Part shown: piece by piece, positions 32,183-39,852 of the stretch
Layout of the letters: each line of letters opens with the position of its first letter
How positions within the stretch are numbered: the stretch's first letter is position 1
Origin: DRPG01 sp964655065
Lineage (GTDB): Bacteria; Myxococcota_A; UBA796; GCA-2862545
DNA length: 64,000 nt
Reading direction: 5' to 3'
NCBI GenBank assembly: GCA_964655065.1
Contig: CAZZLC010000010.1
Span: forward strand, 106,422 to 170,421
The notes under the pieces: model-generated
What the model was told of the DNA's origin: nothing
Database searches by the model: none
What the model saw: only the letters and a program-made list of their open reading frames with translations
Translations under genes and position numbers: made by a program

Positions 32183-33382
32183 TCAGACCGGCAAGCCGTC
32201 GTCGGTCGCCGACAGCCGGAACCCGAGCGCGTCGGTGGGCATCTGCACCAGCACGGGTTCCTTCAGTCCCCGGCCCGCGGCGAAGCGCATCAGGCTCGCC
32301 CGCACGGTGGCCGTGACCTCGTAGCCTCGAGGAACCACCACCGAGCCGCCGAGCGTGCACACGGACTCGAGCAAGATCATCCCGTCCTCGAGCTGGTCGA
32401 TGCGAACCCGCAGGTCGGGGTGCCCGTGCAGCTCGATCGCCTGCCGCATCGCCTCGACGACGGTGGGGTTGTAGACGTCCCGCAGGCCGCGCAGGTGGCG
32501 GAGCACCGCGTCAGGGGACTCGCCGAGCTGGAAACGGGCGTCCAGATCGAGGGCCACCCTGAGGATGTGGGCCCCGAGCGTCGCGGCGTCTTCCTGCTCG
32601 ACGGCGCGGACCGACTGCTGCAGCGAGGCGTCGCGACACTGACCGCCGACCATGGCCGCGACGGTCTCGAGTCGCGGGATGCGCTGGAGCATCCGCCGCG
32701 CCACCTCGGCGTGCGCCGAGTACGCCTGGCGCTCGGGCACCGACGTGGGCTCGTTGCGGACGACCTTGCCCACGAGCGTGGCGTCCACACCGACGATGCC
32801 GATCTGCGAGAGCATGGCGGCGACCTCGTAGGACCACGGGTCGGACAGCCCCAGCATCTCCACCGTCCAGCGCACGGTCCGGCGGATTCGATTCGTCCTT
32901 CCGTAGGCGACCGGTGAGACGAGCGAGATCACCTCGGACAACACGGCGACGGTTCCCTTGAGGGTCTCCTCGAGCAGCTCGCGCTCCGCGCGCCGGAGCT
33001 GGTACTGCCGGCAGGCGTCGTCGACCGCGACGAGCAGGGACTCGGGGGGGCAGGGTTTGGTCAGGAACCTGAAGATCCCACCGTCGTTGACCGCGGCCAC
33101 CGCCGAGCCGAGGTTGGCGTGGCCGGTGAGGAGGAGCCGGGTGGTGTCGGGCACTCGCTTCCGAACCTCGGCCAGGAACGTCGCGCCGTCCATGCCCGGC
33201 ATGCGCATGTCGCTCACCACGGCGGCAAACGGCTCGTCGGCGGCCTCGATCGCCTCCAGTCCCGACCCACCACCGGTCGCGGTCTTCACGCGGAACCGGC
33301 GCCGCAGAATCGCGACGAGGCCCTCCAGTACGTGCGGTTCGTCGTCGACGCAGAGCACGAGTGGCTTGTTCGTCTTGCCCAT
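32183..33382 (-). CDS. Response regulator with degenerate HD-GYP output domain
   Basis: A 399-residue regulator. The receiver (residues 8-125) has every phosphorylation residue: Asp13, Asp14, phosphoacceptor Asp58 in VVSDMRMPGMDG, Thr86 and Lys109 in LTKPC. The output is homologous to RpfG-like HD-GYP phosphodiesterases, but the metal-binding HD is replaced by Ser192-Gln193 (AAMLSQIGIVGVD instead of LHDIGKIGVPD), and the HHE..GYP segment is reduced to MVGGQCRD. It therefore cannot cleave c-di-GMP by the known mechanism and may act by binding. The ATG is three bases after the stop of the HDOD gene. Confidence 0.85.
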   Translation of the reverse strand: MGKTNKPLVLCVDDEPHVLEGLVAILRRRFRVKTATGGGSGLEAIEAADEPFAAVVSDMRMPGMDGATFLAEVRKRVPDTTRLLLTGHANLGSAVAAVNDGGIFRFLTKPCPPESLLVAVDDACRQYQLRRAERELLEETLKGTVAVLSEVISLVSPVAYGRTNRIRRTVRWTVEMLGLSDPWSYEVAAMLSQIGIVGVDATLVGKVVRNEPTSVPERQAYSAHAEVARRMLQRIPRLETVAAMVGGQCRDASLQQSVRAVEQEDAATLGAHILRVALDLDARFQLGESPDAVLRHLRGLRDVYNPTVVEAMRQAIELHGHPDLRVRIDQLEDGMILLESVCTLGGSVVVPRGYEVTATVRASLMRFAAGRGLKEPVLVQMPTDALGFRLSATDDGLPV

Positions 33383-33385
33383 TGG

Positions 33386-34522
33386 CTACGCGACCTCCTG
33401 CTGGAAGCGACGTCGCCACTTCAGCAGCCTCTCCTCGAGCCCGAGCTGCTCCACGAGCTCCCGGTCGGGGTGCCCGCCGCGAACCACGGCGTCGGCGAGA
33501 TGGACCGCCGCGATGACGTCGATGTCCTTGCGCGTGACCTCGCCGGGATGGTGGTGCCAGGCCACCCCCTCGACGACGGCGAGGGGCAGCCCCCAGACCC
33601 CGAGCACGTAGGCGCCGGCCTCCGAGTGCGTGACTCCGAGCTGCTCGTGCTCCATCCGCCACGACTGCGACAGCCCCTGCTCGGCGGCGGCCGCAATCGG
33701 CGCGTACCGGGACCCGAAGGCCAGCGAGAGCACGAGCTTGCCAACATCGTGGACCAGCCCGGCCGTGAACGCGACCTCGGCGATCTCCGCCGGGGCGATC
33801 TTCCGGGCCACGTTGGCCACCTGGAGCCCGTGGAGCTGAAACGCGCGCAACGAGACGCCGTTGATCTGCTCGAAGCTCGACACGAGCCCGATCTGCAGCA
33901 CCAGGCCCTCGATGAGGTTGAGGCCCAGGTAGGAGACCGCTTCGCGGATCGCAGTGACCCGGCGCGTGCGGGTGAAGAACGCCGAGTTCACCAGCTGCAG
34001 GATCTTCGCCGACATGGCCGGATCCCGCTCGATGATGCGGCTCACGTCCTCGATGGGCACCTCGGGATCGCGCAGCGTGCTGCGCAGCTCGTCGACGATG
34101 CGATGGTGGGTCGGCAGCCGATTGAGAGCGCCGAGCGCCCGCACCCGATCCTCGCGCATGAGGCTGCGCAGCGCCTCCGAGCGCTCGATGCGCTGGATGA
34201 GCTCGCCCGCGTCCACCGGCATCGAGACGTACTGGTGGGCGTGGGGCACGATCCGCATGACCTCGCGAACGTCGGCGGAAGCCGACAGCACGACTCGGAT
34301 GGTCGACGGGTGCTCCTCGGCCACCATCTCGAGGAGCGAGCCCCCCAGCGGCACGTCGACGTCGAGCTCGGCCACCACCACGTCGATGGGCTCGTGCCGG
34401 AGCGCCCGGACCGCGTCGGGTCCTCGCACGAAGGCCATTCGCCACTGCGACCGGTACCGACGCAAGGCTGCCTTGAGCCCGGCCAGCACCGAGGGGTCGT
34501 TGTTGACGAAAATGACCTTCAA
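33386..34522 (-). CDS. Pseudo-receiver HDOD protein
   Basis: A 378-residue protein. The receiver-like domain (residues 3-115) keeps the fold and HDOD-regulator features (VVLSASADVREVMRIVPHAHQYVS) but lacks the active site: the acidic pair is Asn7-Asn8, the phosphoacceptor is Glu52 (DVVVAEL) and the conserved Lys is Met101. An HDOD domain follows (about residues 130-330), with LPTHHRIVDELRSTLRDP, IIERDPAMSAKILQLVNSAFF, and a well-kept HD-like GLVHDVGKLVL and WHHHPGE. The start is a TTG overlapping the stop of the kinase gene (TTGA), which implies coupled translation. Confidence 0.85.
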   Translation of the reverse strand: MKVIFVNNDPSVLAGLKAALRRYRSQWRMAFVRGPDAVRALRHEPIDVVVAELDVDVPLGGSLLEMVAEEHPSTIRVVLSASADVREVMRIVPHAHQYVSMPVDAGELIQRIERSEALRSLMREDRVRALGALNRLPTHHRIVDELRSTLRDPEVPIEDVSRIIERDPAMSAKILQLVNSAFFTRTRRVTAIREAVSYLGLNLIEGLVLQIGLVSSFEQINGVSLRAFQLHGLQVANVARKIAPAEIAEVAFTAGLVHDVGKLVLSLAFGSRYAPIAAAAEQGLSQSWRMEHEQLGVTHSEAGAYVLGVWGLPLAVVEGVAWHHHPGEVTRKDIDVIAAVHLADAVVRGGHPDRELVEQLGLEERLLKWRRRFQQEVA

Positions 34523-35367
34523 GACGTGCCCGCCCCCGGCGGGCCCGCGATCGGTAGCCGAACCGTGAAGGTCGTGCCGCGCTCGGTCGTCTCGAACGAG
34601 AGCGTTCCGCGGTGCCGCTCGACGATCACCGCGTGCGAGATCGCGAGGCCCTGGCCGGTACCTCGCCCGACGTCCTTGGTCGTGAAGAACGGCTCGAAGA
34701 CCCTCGACGCGATGGCGTCGGGAATGCCGCAGCCGGTGTCCGCGATGCGGATCTCGGCCCACTCACCGACGACCCGGGTCGCCACGTCGATGCGGCCACG
34801 GCCCCGTTTGGCGTCCTCGATCGCGTGGGCTGCGTTGACGAGCAGGTTGAGGAAGACCTGGTTCACGTCCCCGATCCAGCACACCACCAGGGGCAGGGGC
34901 TGGAGGTCCGTGTGCACCTCCGCGTGTCGCTCGAGCGTGTTCCCCGCCACCACCAGCGTGCTCTGCAGCGCGGGTACCAGGTCCGCTGCCTCGGGGGTGC
35001 CATCGTCCGGGGAGGCGAACTGGCGCATCGCCTGCACGATGGTCGACACCCGGGACAGCCCGCCTCGCGTCCGCTCGAAGGCGCGGGGCACCTCCTCGAG
35101 CAGGAAGTCCAGGTCGAGCTCCTCGCACATCGCATCCACCTGGTCGTGGGGTCCGAGAGCCTCGCGAGCGACCCGCACCACGTTCACGAGGTCGTCGAAG
35201 GCGCCCTCGAGGAAGTAGACGCTGTCCCCGACGAACTGGATCGGCGTGTTGATCTCGTGAGCCACGCCCGAGGCGAGCTGACCGACCGCCTCCATCTTCT
35301 GGGAGTGACGGAGCGAGAGCTCGTCTTCGGTTTCGGGAGCGCGGACGCCGGGAGCCCGTGTGGACAT
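34519..35367 (-). CDS. Sensor histidine kinase without sensor domain
   Basis: A 282-residue soluble kinase. The H-box is LASGVAHEINTPIQF with His37 as the phosphorylation site. The long helical insertion (residues 50-115) is typical of kinases of the FASPD..GTPEAADL type. The N-box NQVFLNLLVNAAHAIED, G1 box ADTGCGIP, F-box FEPFFTTK and G2 box GTGQGLAI are all present. It has no transmembrane or PAS domain, so it is probably controlled by a partner. It sits upstream of and overlaps the pseudo-receiver HDOD gene. Confidence 0.92.
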   Translation of the reverse strand: MSTRAPGVRAPETEDELSLRHSQKMEAVGQLASGVAHEINTPIQFVGDSVYFLEGAFDDLVNVVRVAREALGPHDQVDAMCEELDLDFLLEEVPRAFERTRGGLSRVSTIVQAMRQFASPDDGTPEAADLVPALQSTLVVAGNTLERHAEVHTDLQPLPLVVCWIGDVNQVFLNLLVNAAHAIEDAKRGRGRIDVATRVVGEWAEIRIADTGCGIPDAIASRVFEPFFTTKDVGRGTGQGLAISHAVIVERHRGTLSFETTERGTTFTVRLPIAGPPGAGTS

Positions 35368-35443
35368 GGAAGATCCCCCCCGCCCCCATCGGCCGCGCGG
35401 GGCGAGCCTTCACTCGGGCTCGTCGGAAGACGAAGGGAACGAA

Positions 35444-36439
35444 CTACACCGCAACGCGGTTCCGGCCCCCCCTCTTCGCGCGGTACAGGGCGTCGTCGGC
35501 GGCCTTCACGAGCTCCTGGGAAGAGGTCGGGAGCCTGCGCGGTCCATCCTCGGGGTCGAGCGCGGCGAGCCCGATGCTGATGGTGGCCCGCACCGAGATC
35601 TCCCCGAGCGAGTAGACCTCGGACTCCACGGCCTCGCGGATGGACTCCGCGAGCGCCCGCCCGCGCTCCATCGTCACCGGGGCATAGGCGCAGAACTCGT
35701 CGCCCCCGAATCGACAGGCCTCCCCTTTCGTGCCGAGGGCGTGGGCGATGAGCTTGCCGACCCGGGAGATGGTGTGGGCCCCCATCGTGTGGCCGTGGGT
35801 GTCGTTGATCGGCTTGAGGCCGTCCATGTCCATCATCATCACGACCAGCGGGGTGCCGGTGAGCTGGGCGACCCGCAGCGCCTCGACGAGCATGTCGTCG
35901 AAGCGGTGCTTGGCGTGCAGGCCGGTCAGGGGATCGGTCCCGGCCAGCTTGGAGATGCGGTCGAGGTAGGCCGCCTCGGTCTCGTCGACGATCGAGAACT
36001 TGACCACCGTGCTCCCGAGCACGATCTTGTCTCCGTCGTGGAGAACGGCCCGACCCGCCAGCGGAATCCCGTTGAGCGAGGTGCCGTTGGTCGACTGCAG
36101 GTCCTCGACCTGCCACTGGCCGTCCTCGCGGAGGATGCGGGCGTGGTGGCGCGAGATCCGACCGTCGCGCAGCAGGAGCTGTCCGTCCCGGCCGATCACG
36201 AGGGAGTCGCTCACCGTGGCGTGGACACCGACGTCGGCGGGGGAGCCGTCGATCACGAGGAGCGACCCCGTCCGGCGACCGGTCTTTCGGGTCGGACTCA
36301 ACTCGAACCGCTCGGTCACTTCGGGGTGCAACGTGATCGCGCCACGCGGCACGATGTCCGATGCAGGCGAGGTGGTCTCGTCGTCGGCGTCGGTCGTGGT
36401 TGGTGAGGATCGGGACTCGGACGGATCCGGCGGCGCCAT
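35444..36439 (-). CDS. Diguanylate cyclase with FHA domain
   Basis: A 331-residue protein that probably makes c-di-GMP. A disordered, Ser/Thr-rich N-terminus (1-35) is followed by an FHA phosphothreonine-binding domain (about residues 78-150; SLVIGRDGQLLL, ISRHHARI, STNGTSLNG) and a GGDEF domain with the intact signature at residues 245-249 (RFGGDEF). No RxxD inhibitory site is seen five residues before the signature. The FHA part suggests activity depends on binding a phosphoprotein, possibly a Ser/Thr kinase target. It is first in the operon, 76 bp upstream of the kinase. Confidence 0.9.
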   Translation of the reverse strand: MAPPDPSESRSSPTTTDADDETTSPASDIVPRGAITLHPEVTERFELSPTRKTGRRTGSLLVIDGSPADVGVHATVSDSLVIGRDGQLLLRDGRISRHHARILREDGQWQVEDLQSTNGTSLNGIPLAGRAVLHDGDKIVLGSTVVKFSIVDETEAAYLDRISKLAGTDPLTGLHAKHRFDDMLVEALRVAQLTGTPLVVMMMDMDGLKPINDTHGHTMGAHTISRVGKLIAHALGTKGEACRFGGDEFCAYAPVTMERGRALAESIREAVESEVYSLGEISVRATISIGLAALDPEDGPRRLPTSSQELVKAADDALYRAKRGGRNRVAV

Positions 36440-36524
36440 GGGGATTCCGGGTACACCTGGTGGCCCTCCGGGTGTACCACAGGTGCGCTGTCGAAGCGCT
36501 CGTCCTCGCGAGACTGGCGATCCC

Positions 36525-36552
36525 TTGACGGTCCAAGAGGCGCGTTTAGCTT
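36525..36552 (+). promoter_or_regulatory. Possible dnaK promoter
   Basis: TTGACG, 16 bases and TAGCTT form a sigma70-like pair 96 bp before the dnaK start. No CIRCE inverted repeat and no clear sigma32 box were seen. The evidence is only this match, so confidence is low. Confidence 0.3.
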
Positions 36553-36647
36553 CCGGTCATGACTCCGGCACCCAGCCGGAAGGCTGCGTCACGAGCATTC
36601 ATTCATACTCTTCGCGTCCGTCCCGGGGCGCTCCGGGGGTAGACATC

Positions 36648-38549
36648 ATGGGCAAGACCATTGGAATCGACCTGGGCACGACCAACTCGGTCGTGGCGGT
36701 GATGGAGGGCGACACCCCGACCGTCATCGTCAACGAGGAAGGTGCCCGCACCACGCCGTCGGTCGTCGGCTTCGGCGCTGACGGTGAGCGCATGGTCGGC
36801 ATCGTCGCGCGACGTCAGGCCATCACGAACGCCGAGAATACGGTCTACTCGGCCAAGCGGCTCATCGGTCGCAAGTTCGACGAGACAGAGAAGGAGGTCA
36901 AGCGCCTTCCGTACGAGGTCGTGCGCGCGAGCAACGGCGACTGCCGCATCCGGGTGCAGGGCAAGGAGTACTCCCCGCCCGAGATCAGCGCGATGGTGCT
37001 CCAGAAGCTGAAGCAGCAGGCGGAGCGCTATCTCGGCCAGCCGGTCACCCAGGCCGTCATCACCGTGCCGGCCTACTTCAACGACAGCCAGCGTCAGGCC
37101 ACCAAGGACGCCGGAAAGATCGCGGGCCTCGAGGTCAAGCGCATCATCAACGAGCCGACCGCGGCCGCGCTCGCCTACGGCTTGAACAAGAAGCAGGACG
37201 AGATCATCGCGGTCTACGACTTCGGTGGCGGGACCTTCGACATCTCGATCCTCGAGGTGGGCGACGACGTCGTCGAGGTCAAGGCCACGAACGGTGACAC
37301 CCACCTCGGTGGCGACGACGTCGACGATGTCATCATCCAGTGGCTGATCGACGAGTTCAAGAAGGAGAACGGCATCGACCTGTCGAGCCAGACCATCGTG
37401 GTCCAGCGGCTCAAGGACGCCGCCGAGAAGGCCAAGATCGAGCTCTCCACCGCGCAGAGCACCGAGATCAACCTGCCGTTCCTCACCGCCGACGCCGCAG
37501 GCCCGAAGCACCTTCAGAAGTCGCTGTCCCGCGCTGACTTCGAGCGCATGATCGACCCCATCGTGCAGCGGACCCTCGAGCCGAGCCGCAAGGCGCTCAA
37601 GGACTCCGGGCTGTCCGCCAGCGAGATCGACCAGGTCATCCTGGTCGGTGGTTCCACGCGCATCCCGCTCGTCCAGCGTCGCGTGACCGAGCTCTTCGGC
37701 AAGGAGCCGAACCGCTCCGTGAACCCCGACGAGGTCGTCGCGGTGGGCGCCGCAGTCCAGGCCGGCGTGCTCGACGGTGACGTCACCAGCATGCTGCTCC
37801 TCGACGTGACCCCGCTGTCGCTCGGCATCGAGACCCTCGGCGGGGTGATGACGCGGATGATCAGCCGCAACACCACCATCCCGCACAGCAAGACCGAGGT
37901 GTTCTCGACTGCGGCCGACAACCAGACCGCAGTGGACGTCTACGTCTTCCAGGGCGAGCGGGAGATGGCGCGCGACAACAAGATGCTCGGCAACTTCCGG
38001 CTGACCGACATCCCGCCCGCTCCGCGTGGCATGCCGCAGATCGAGGTGACCTTCGACATCGATGCGAACGGTATCCTGTCCGTGTCCGCGAAGGACAAGG
38101 CCACGAATCGTGAGCAGAAGATCACCATCGAGGCCTCTGGCGGCCTGTCCAAGGACGAGATCGATCGCATGGTCGACGAGGCCAAGTCCCACGAGAGCGA
38201 GGACAAGGCCCGGCGCGAGCTCATCGAGGCCCGCAACCAGCTCGACTCCCGCATCTACGAGGTGGAGAAGACCCTCGGTGAGCACGGCGACAAGCTGCCC
38301 GAGGGCGAGAAGTCGACGCTCGACGCCGAGCTCGCCAAGGCCAAGGAGGCCAAGGACAGCGACGATCTCGCCGCCGTCAAGGCCGCTCTCGAGAGCCTGA
38401 CCCAGGCGTCGCACAAGCTCGCCCAGGTCATGTACGAGGCGACGGGGGGCAACCCGGCCGGTGGTGCCGCGGGCGGAACCCCGGGAGGGGACGGCGACAA
38501 CAAGGGCGGCGGCGACGACGTCATCGACGCGGAGTACGAGGACGCCTGA
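36648..38549 (+). CDS. dnaK: Molecular chaperone DnaK
   Basis: A 633-residue Hsp70. The ATPase half has GIDLGTTNSVVAV, VYDFGGGTFDIS and VGGSTRIPLVQ; the interdomain linker is DVTPLSLGIE; the substrate-binding domain and helical lid follow, with a Gly-rich C-terminal tail and an acidic end (VIDAEYEDA rather than EEVKDK). It folds and protects proteins with DnaJ and GrpE; grpE is not in the window. The longer frame upstream of 36648 overlaps the divergent FHA-GGDEF gene and is not coding. dnaJ follows after a hairpin. Confidence 0.97.
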   Translation: MGKTIGIDLGTTNSVVAVMEGDTPTVIVNEEGARTTPSVVGFGADGERMVGIVARRQAITNAENTVYSAKRLIGRKFDETEKEVKRLPYEVVRASNGDCRIRVQGKEYSPPEISAMVLQKLKQQAERYLGQPVTQAVITVPAYFNDSQRQATKDAGKIAGLEVKRIINEPTAAALAYGLNKKQDEIIAVYDFGGGTFDISILEVGDDVVEVKATNGDTHLGGDDVDDVIIQWLIDEFKKENGIDLSSQTIVVQRLKDAAEKAKIELSTAQSTEINLPFLTADAAGPKHLQKSLSRADFERMIDPIVQRTLEPSRKALKDSGLSASEIDQVILVGGSTRIPLVQRRVTELFGKEPNRSVNPDEVVAVGAAVQAGVLDGDVTSMLLLDVTPLSLGIETLGGVMTRMISRNTTIPHSKTEVFSTAADNQTAVDVYVFQGEREMARDNKMLGNFRLTDIPPAPRGMPQIEVTFDIDANGILSVSAKDKATNREQKITIEASGGLSKDEIDRMVDEAKSHESEDKARRELIEARNQLDSRIYEVEKTLGEHGDKLPEGEKSTLDAELAKAKEAKDSDDLAAVKAALESLTQASHKLAQVMYEATGGNPAGGAAGGTPGGDGDNKGGGDDVIDAEYEDA

Positions 38550-38572
38550 TCGAGTCGCCCGCGGATCGATAC

Positions 38573-38608
38573 GAACGCCCGCTCTTCGCTTGTGAGGAGC
38601 GGGCGTTC
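38573..38608 (+). terminator. 12-bp hairpin between dnaK and dnaJ
   Basis: GAACGCCCGCTC pairs perfectly with GAGCGGGCGTTC across a 12-base loop, 23 bp after the dnaK stop and 59 bp before dnaJ. There is no long T run after it. It may attenuate read-through and so set the DnaK:DnaJ ratio, or protect the dnaK 3' end. Confidence 0.6.
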
Positions 38609-38667
38609 GCCCATCCGAGCGAGGGCCGAGCGTCCGCGACAGCGGGCGGTGCCGAGGGGACGGAGGA

Positions 38668-39783
38668 ATGGTGGCACGCGACTACTACGAAGTGTTGGGA
38701 GTGGACCGCTCGGCGTCCACGGCCGAGATCAAGAAGGCGTTCAAGACCGCAGCGCGGAAGTACCACCCCGACCTGAACAAGGAAGAGGGCGCCGCAGAGC
38801 TGTTCAAGGAGGCCTCCGAGGCGTACGACGTGCTGTCGAACGACGAGAAACGTCGAATCTACGATCAGTTCGGCCACGAGGGCCTGCGGGGCCAGGGCAT
38901 GGGGCCCGAGGTCAACTTCTCCAACATGCAGGACATCCTCGAGAGCCTGTTCGGTGGCGCGTTCGGGGACTTCTTCGGTGGGGGGATGGGTCGAGGGGGC
39001 CCGCGGCGCGGCGCCGACCTCGAATACCCGCTGCGACTGTCCTTCATGGAAGCCGCGCACGGGGTCACGAAGACCATCGAGGTCCCCCGGCGGGTCCGCT
39101 GCGAGACCTGCGAGGGTGATGGCCTGAAGCCCGGAGCTTCGCCTTCGGTGTGCAGCACCTGCGGGGGACGGGGACAGGTCATCTCCGCCCAGGGGTTCCT
39201 GCGCATCCGCACCACCTGCCCGACGTGCCAGGGGGTGGGCCAGCAGGTGGCGGCGTCGGATCGCTGCGAGAGCTGCGGCGGCTCCGGGAAGCAGCGCGAG
39301 GTCACCTCCATGGAGATCAACGTGCCGCCCGGGGCCTACCGGGGCCTGCAGATTCGCCACGGCGGGGCGGGCGAGGCCGGTGACCCGGGGGCGCCTCCGG
39401 GCGATCTCTACGTCACCCTCGACGTCGAGCCCCACCCGCTGTTCAAGCGGGACGGTGCCGACGTGTACGTGACGGTTCCCGTGCCCTACCCCATCATGGC
39501 GCTCGGCGGTGACATCGTGGTGCCGACCGTTCACGGTGAGGAGGAGCTGCACGTCAAGCGCGGCACCGAGAGCGGCCACGTCGTCGTGATGCGGGGCAAG
39601 GGCGTCGACCAGATCCGGCGGCGGGGAACCCGGGGAGACCAACACGTGCGGCTCGTCGTGGAGGTCCCGCAGGATCTGAACGACGAAGAAGAGGAGCTCC
39701 TGCGCCAGCTCGCCCAGGCTCGCGGACACGGCGTCCAGGAGCGTGGATTCTGGAAGAATCTGATCGATCGCATCACCGGCTGA
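38668..39783 (+). CDS. dnaJ: Molecular chaperone DnaJ
   Basis: A 371-residue type I Hsp40. The J domain has HPD at residues 33-35, followed by a Gly/Phe-rich linker (FGGAFGDFFGGG) and a zinc-binding region with four CxxCxGxG repeats (CETCEGDG, CSTCGGRG, CPTCQGVG, CESCGGSG) and two C-terminal beta domains. It stimulates DnaK ATPase and delivers clients. The first ATG directly abuts GGAGGA; a GTG three bases later has better spacing to the same ribosome site, so the protein may start one residue in. A strong hairpin follows the stop. Confidence 0.97.
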   Translation: MVARDYYEVLGVDRSASTAEIKKAFKTAARKYHPDLNKEEGAAELFKEASEAYDVLSNDEKRRIYDQFGHEGLRGQGMGPEVNFSNMQDILESLFGGAFGDFFGGGMGRGGPRRGADLEYPLRLSFMEAAHGVTKTIEVPRRVRCETCEGDGLKPGASPSVCSTCGGRGQVISAQGFLRIRTTCPTCQGVGQQVAASDRCESCGGSGKQREVTSMEINVPPGAYRGLQIRHGGAGEAGDPGAPPGDLYVTLDVEPHPLFKRDGADVYVTVPVPYPIMALGGDIVVPTVHGEEELHVKRGTESGHVVVMRGKGVDQIRRRGTRGDQHVRLVVEVPQDLNDEEEELLRQLAQARGHGVQERGFWKNLIDRITG

Positions 39784-39806
39784 TCGCTCGGAGACAGAAG
39801 CAGAAA

Positions 39807-39829
39807 AGGGGCGGCCAGTGGCCGCCCCT
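39807..39829. terminator. Bidirectional terminator between dnaJ and the Ser/Arg-repeat gene
   Basis: AGGGGCGGCC-AGT-GGCCGCCCCT is a 10-bp stem with a three-base loop between two convergent genes. An AAAA run on its left side gives a T run for the minus-strand transcript, so it should terminate that gene well and dnaJ less well. Confidence 0.75.
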
Positions 39830-39852
39830 CGTGGTTCTGCTCGTTAGGTCGA

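Noticed and set aside
33119..35218. A 699-codon plus-strand frame across the kinase and HDOD genes.
   Set aside because: Same antisense codon effect; the minus strand holds kinase and HDOD motifs.
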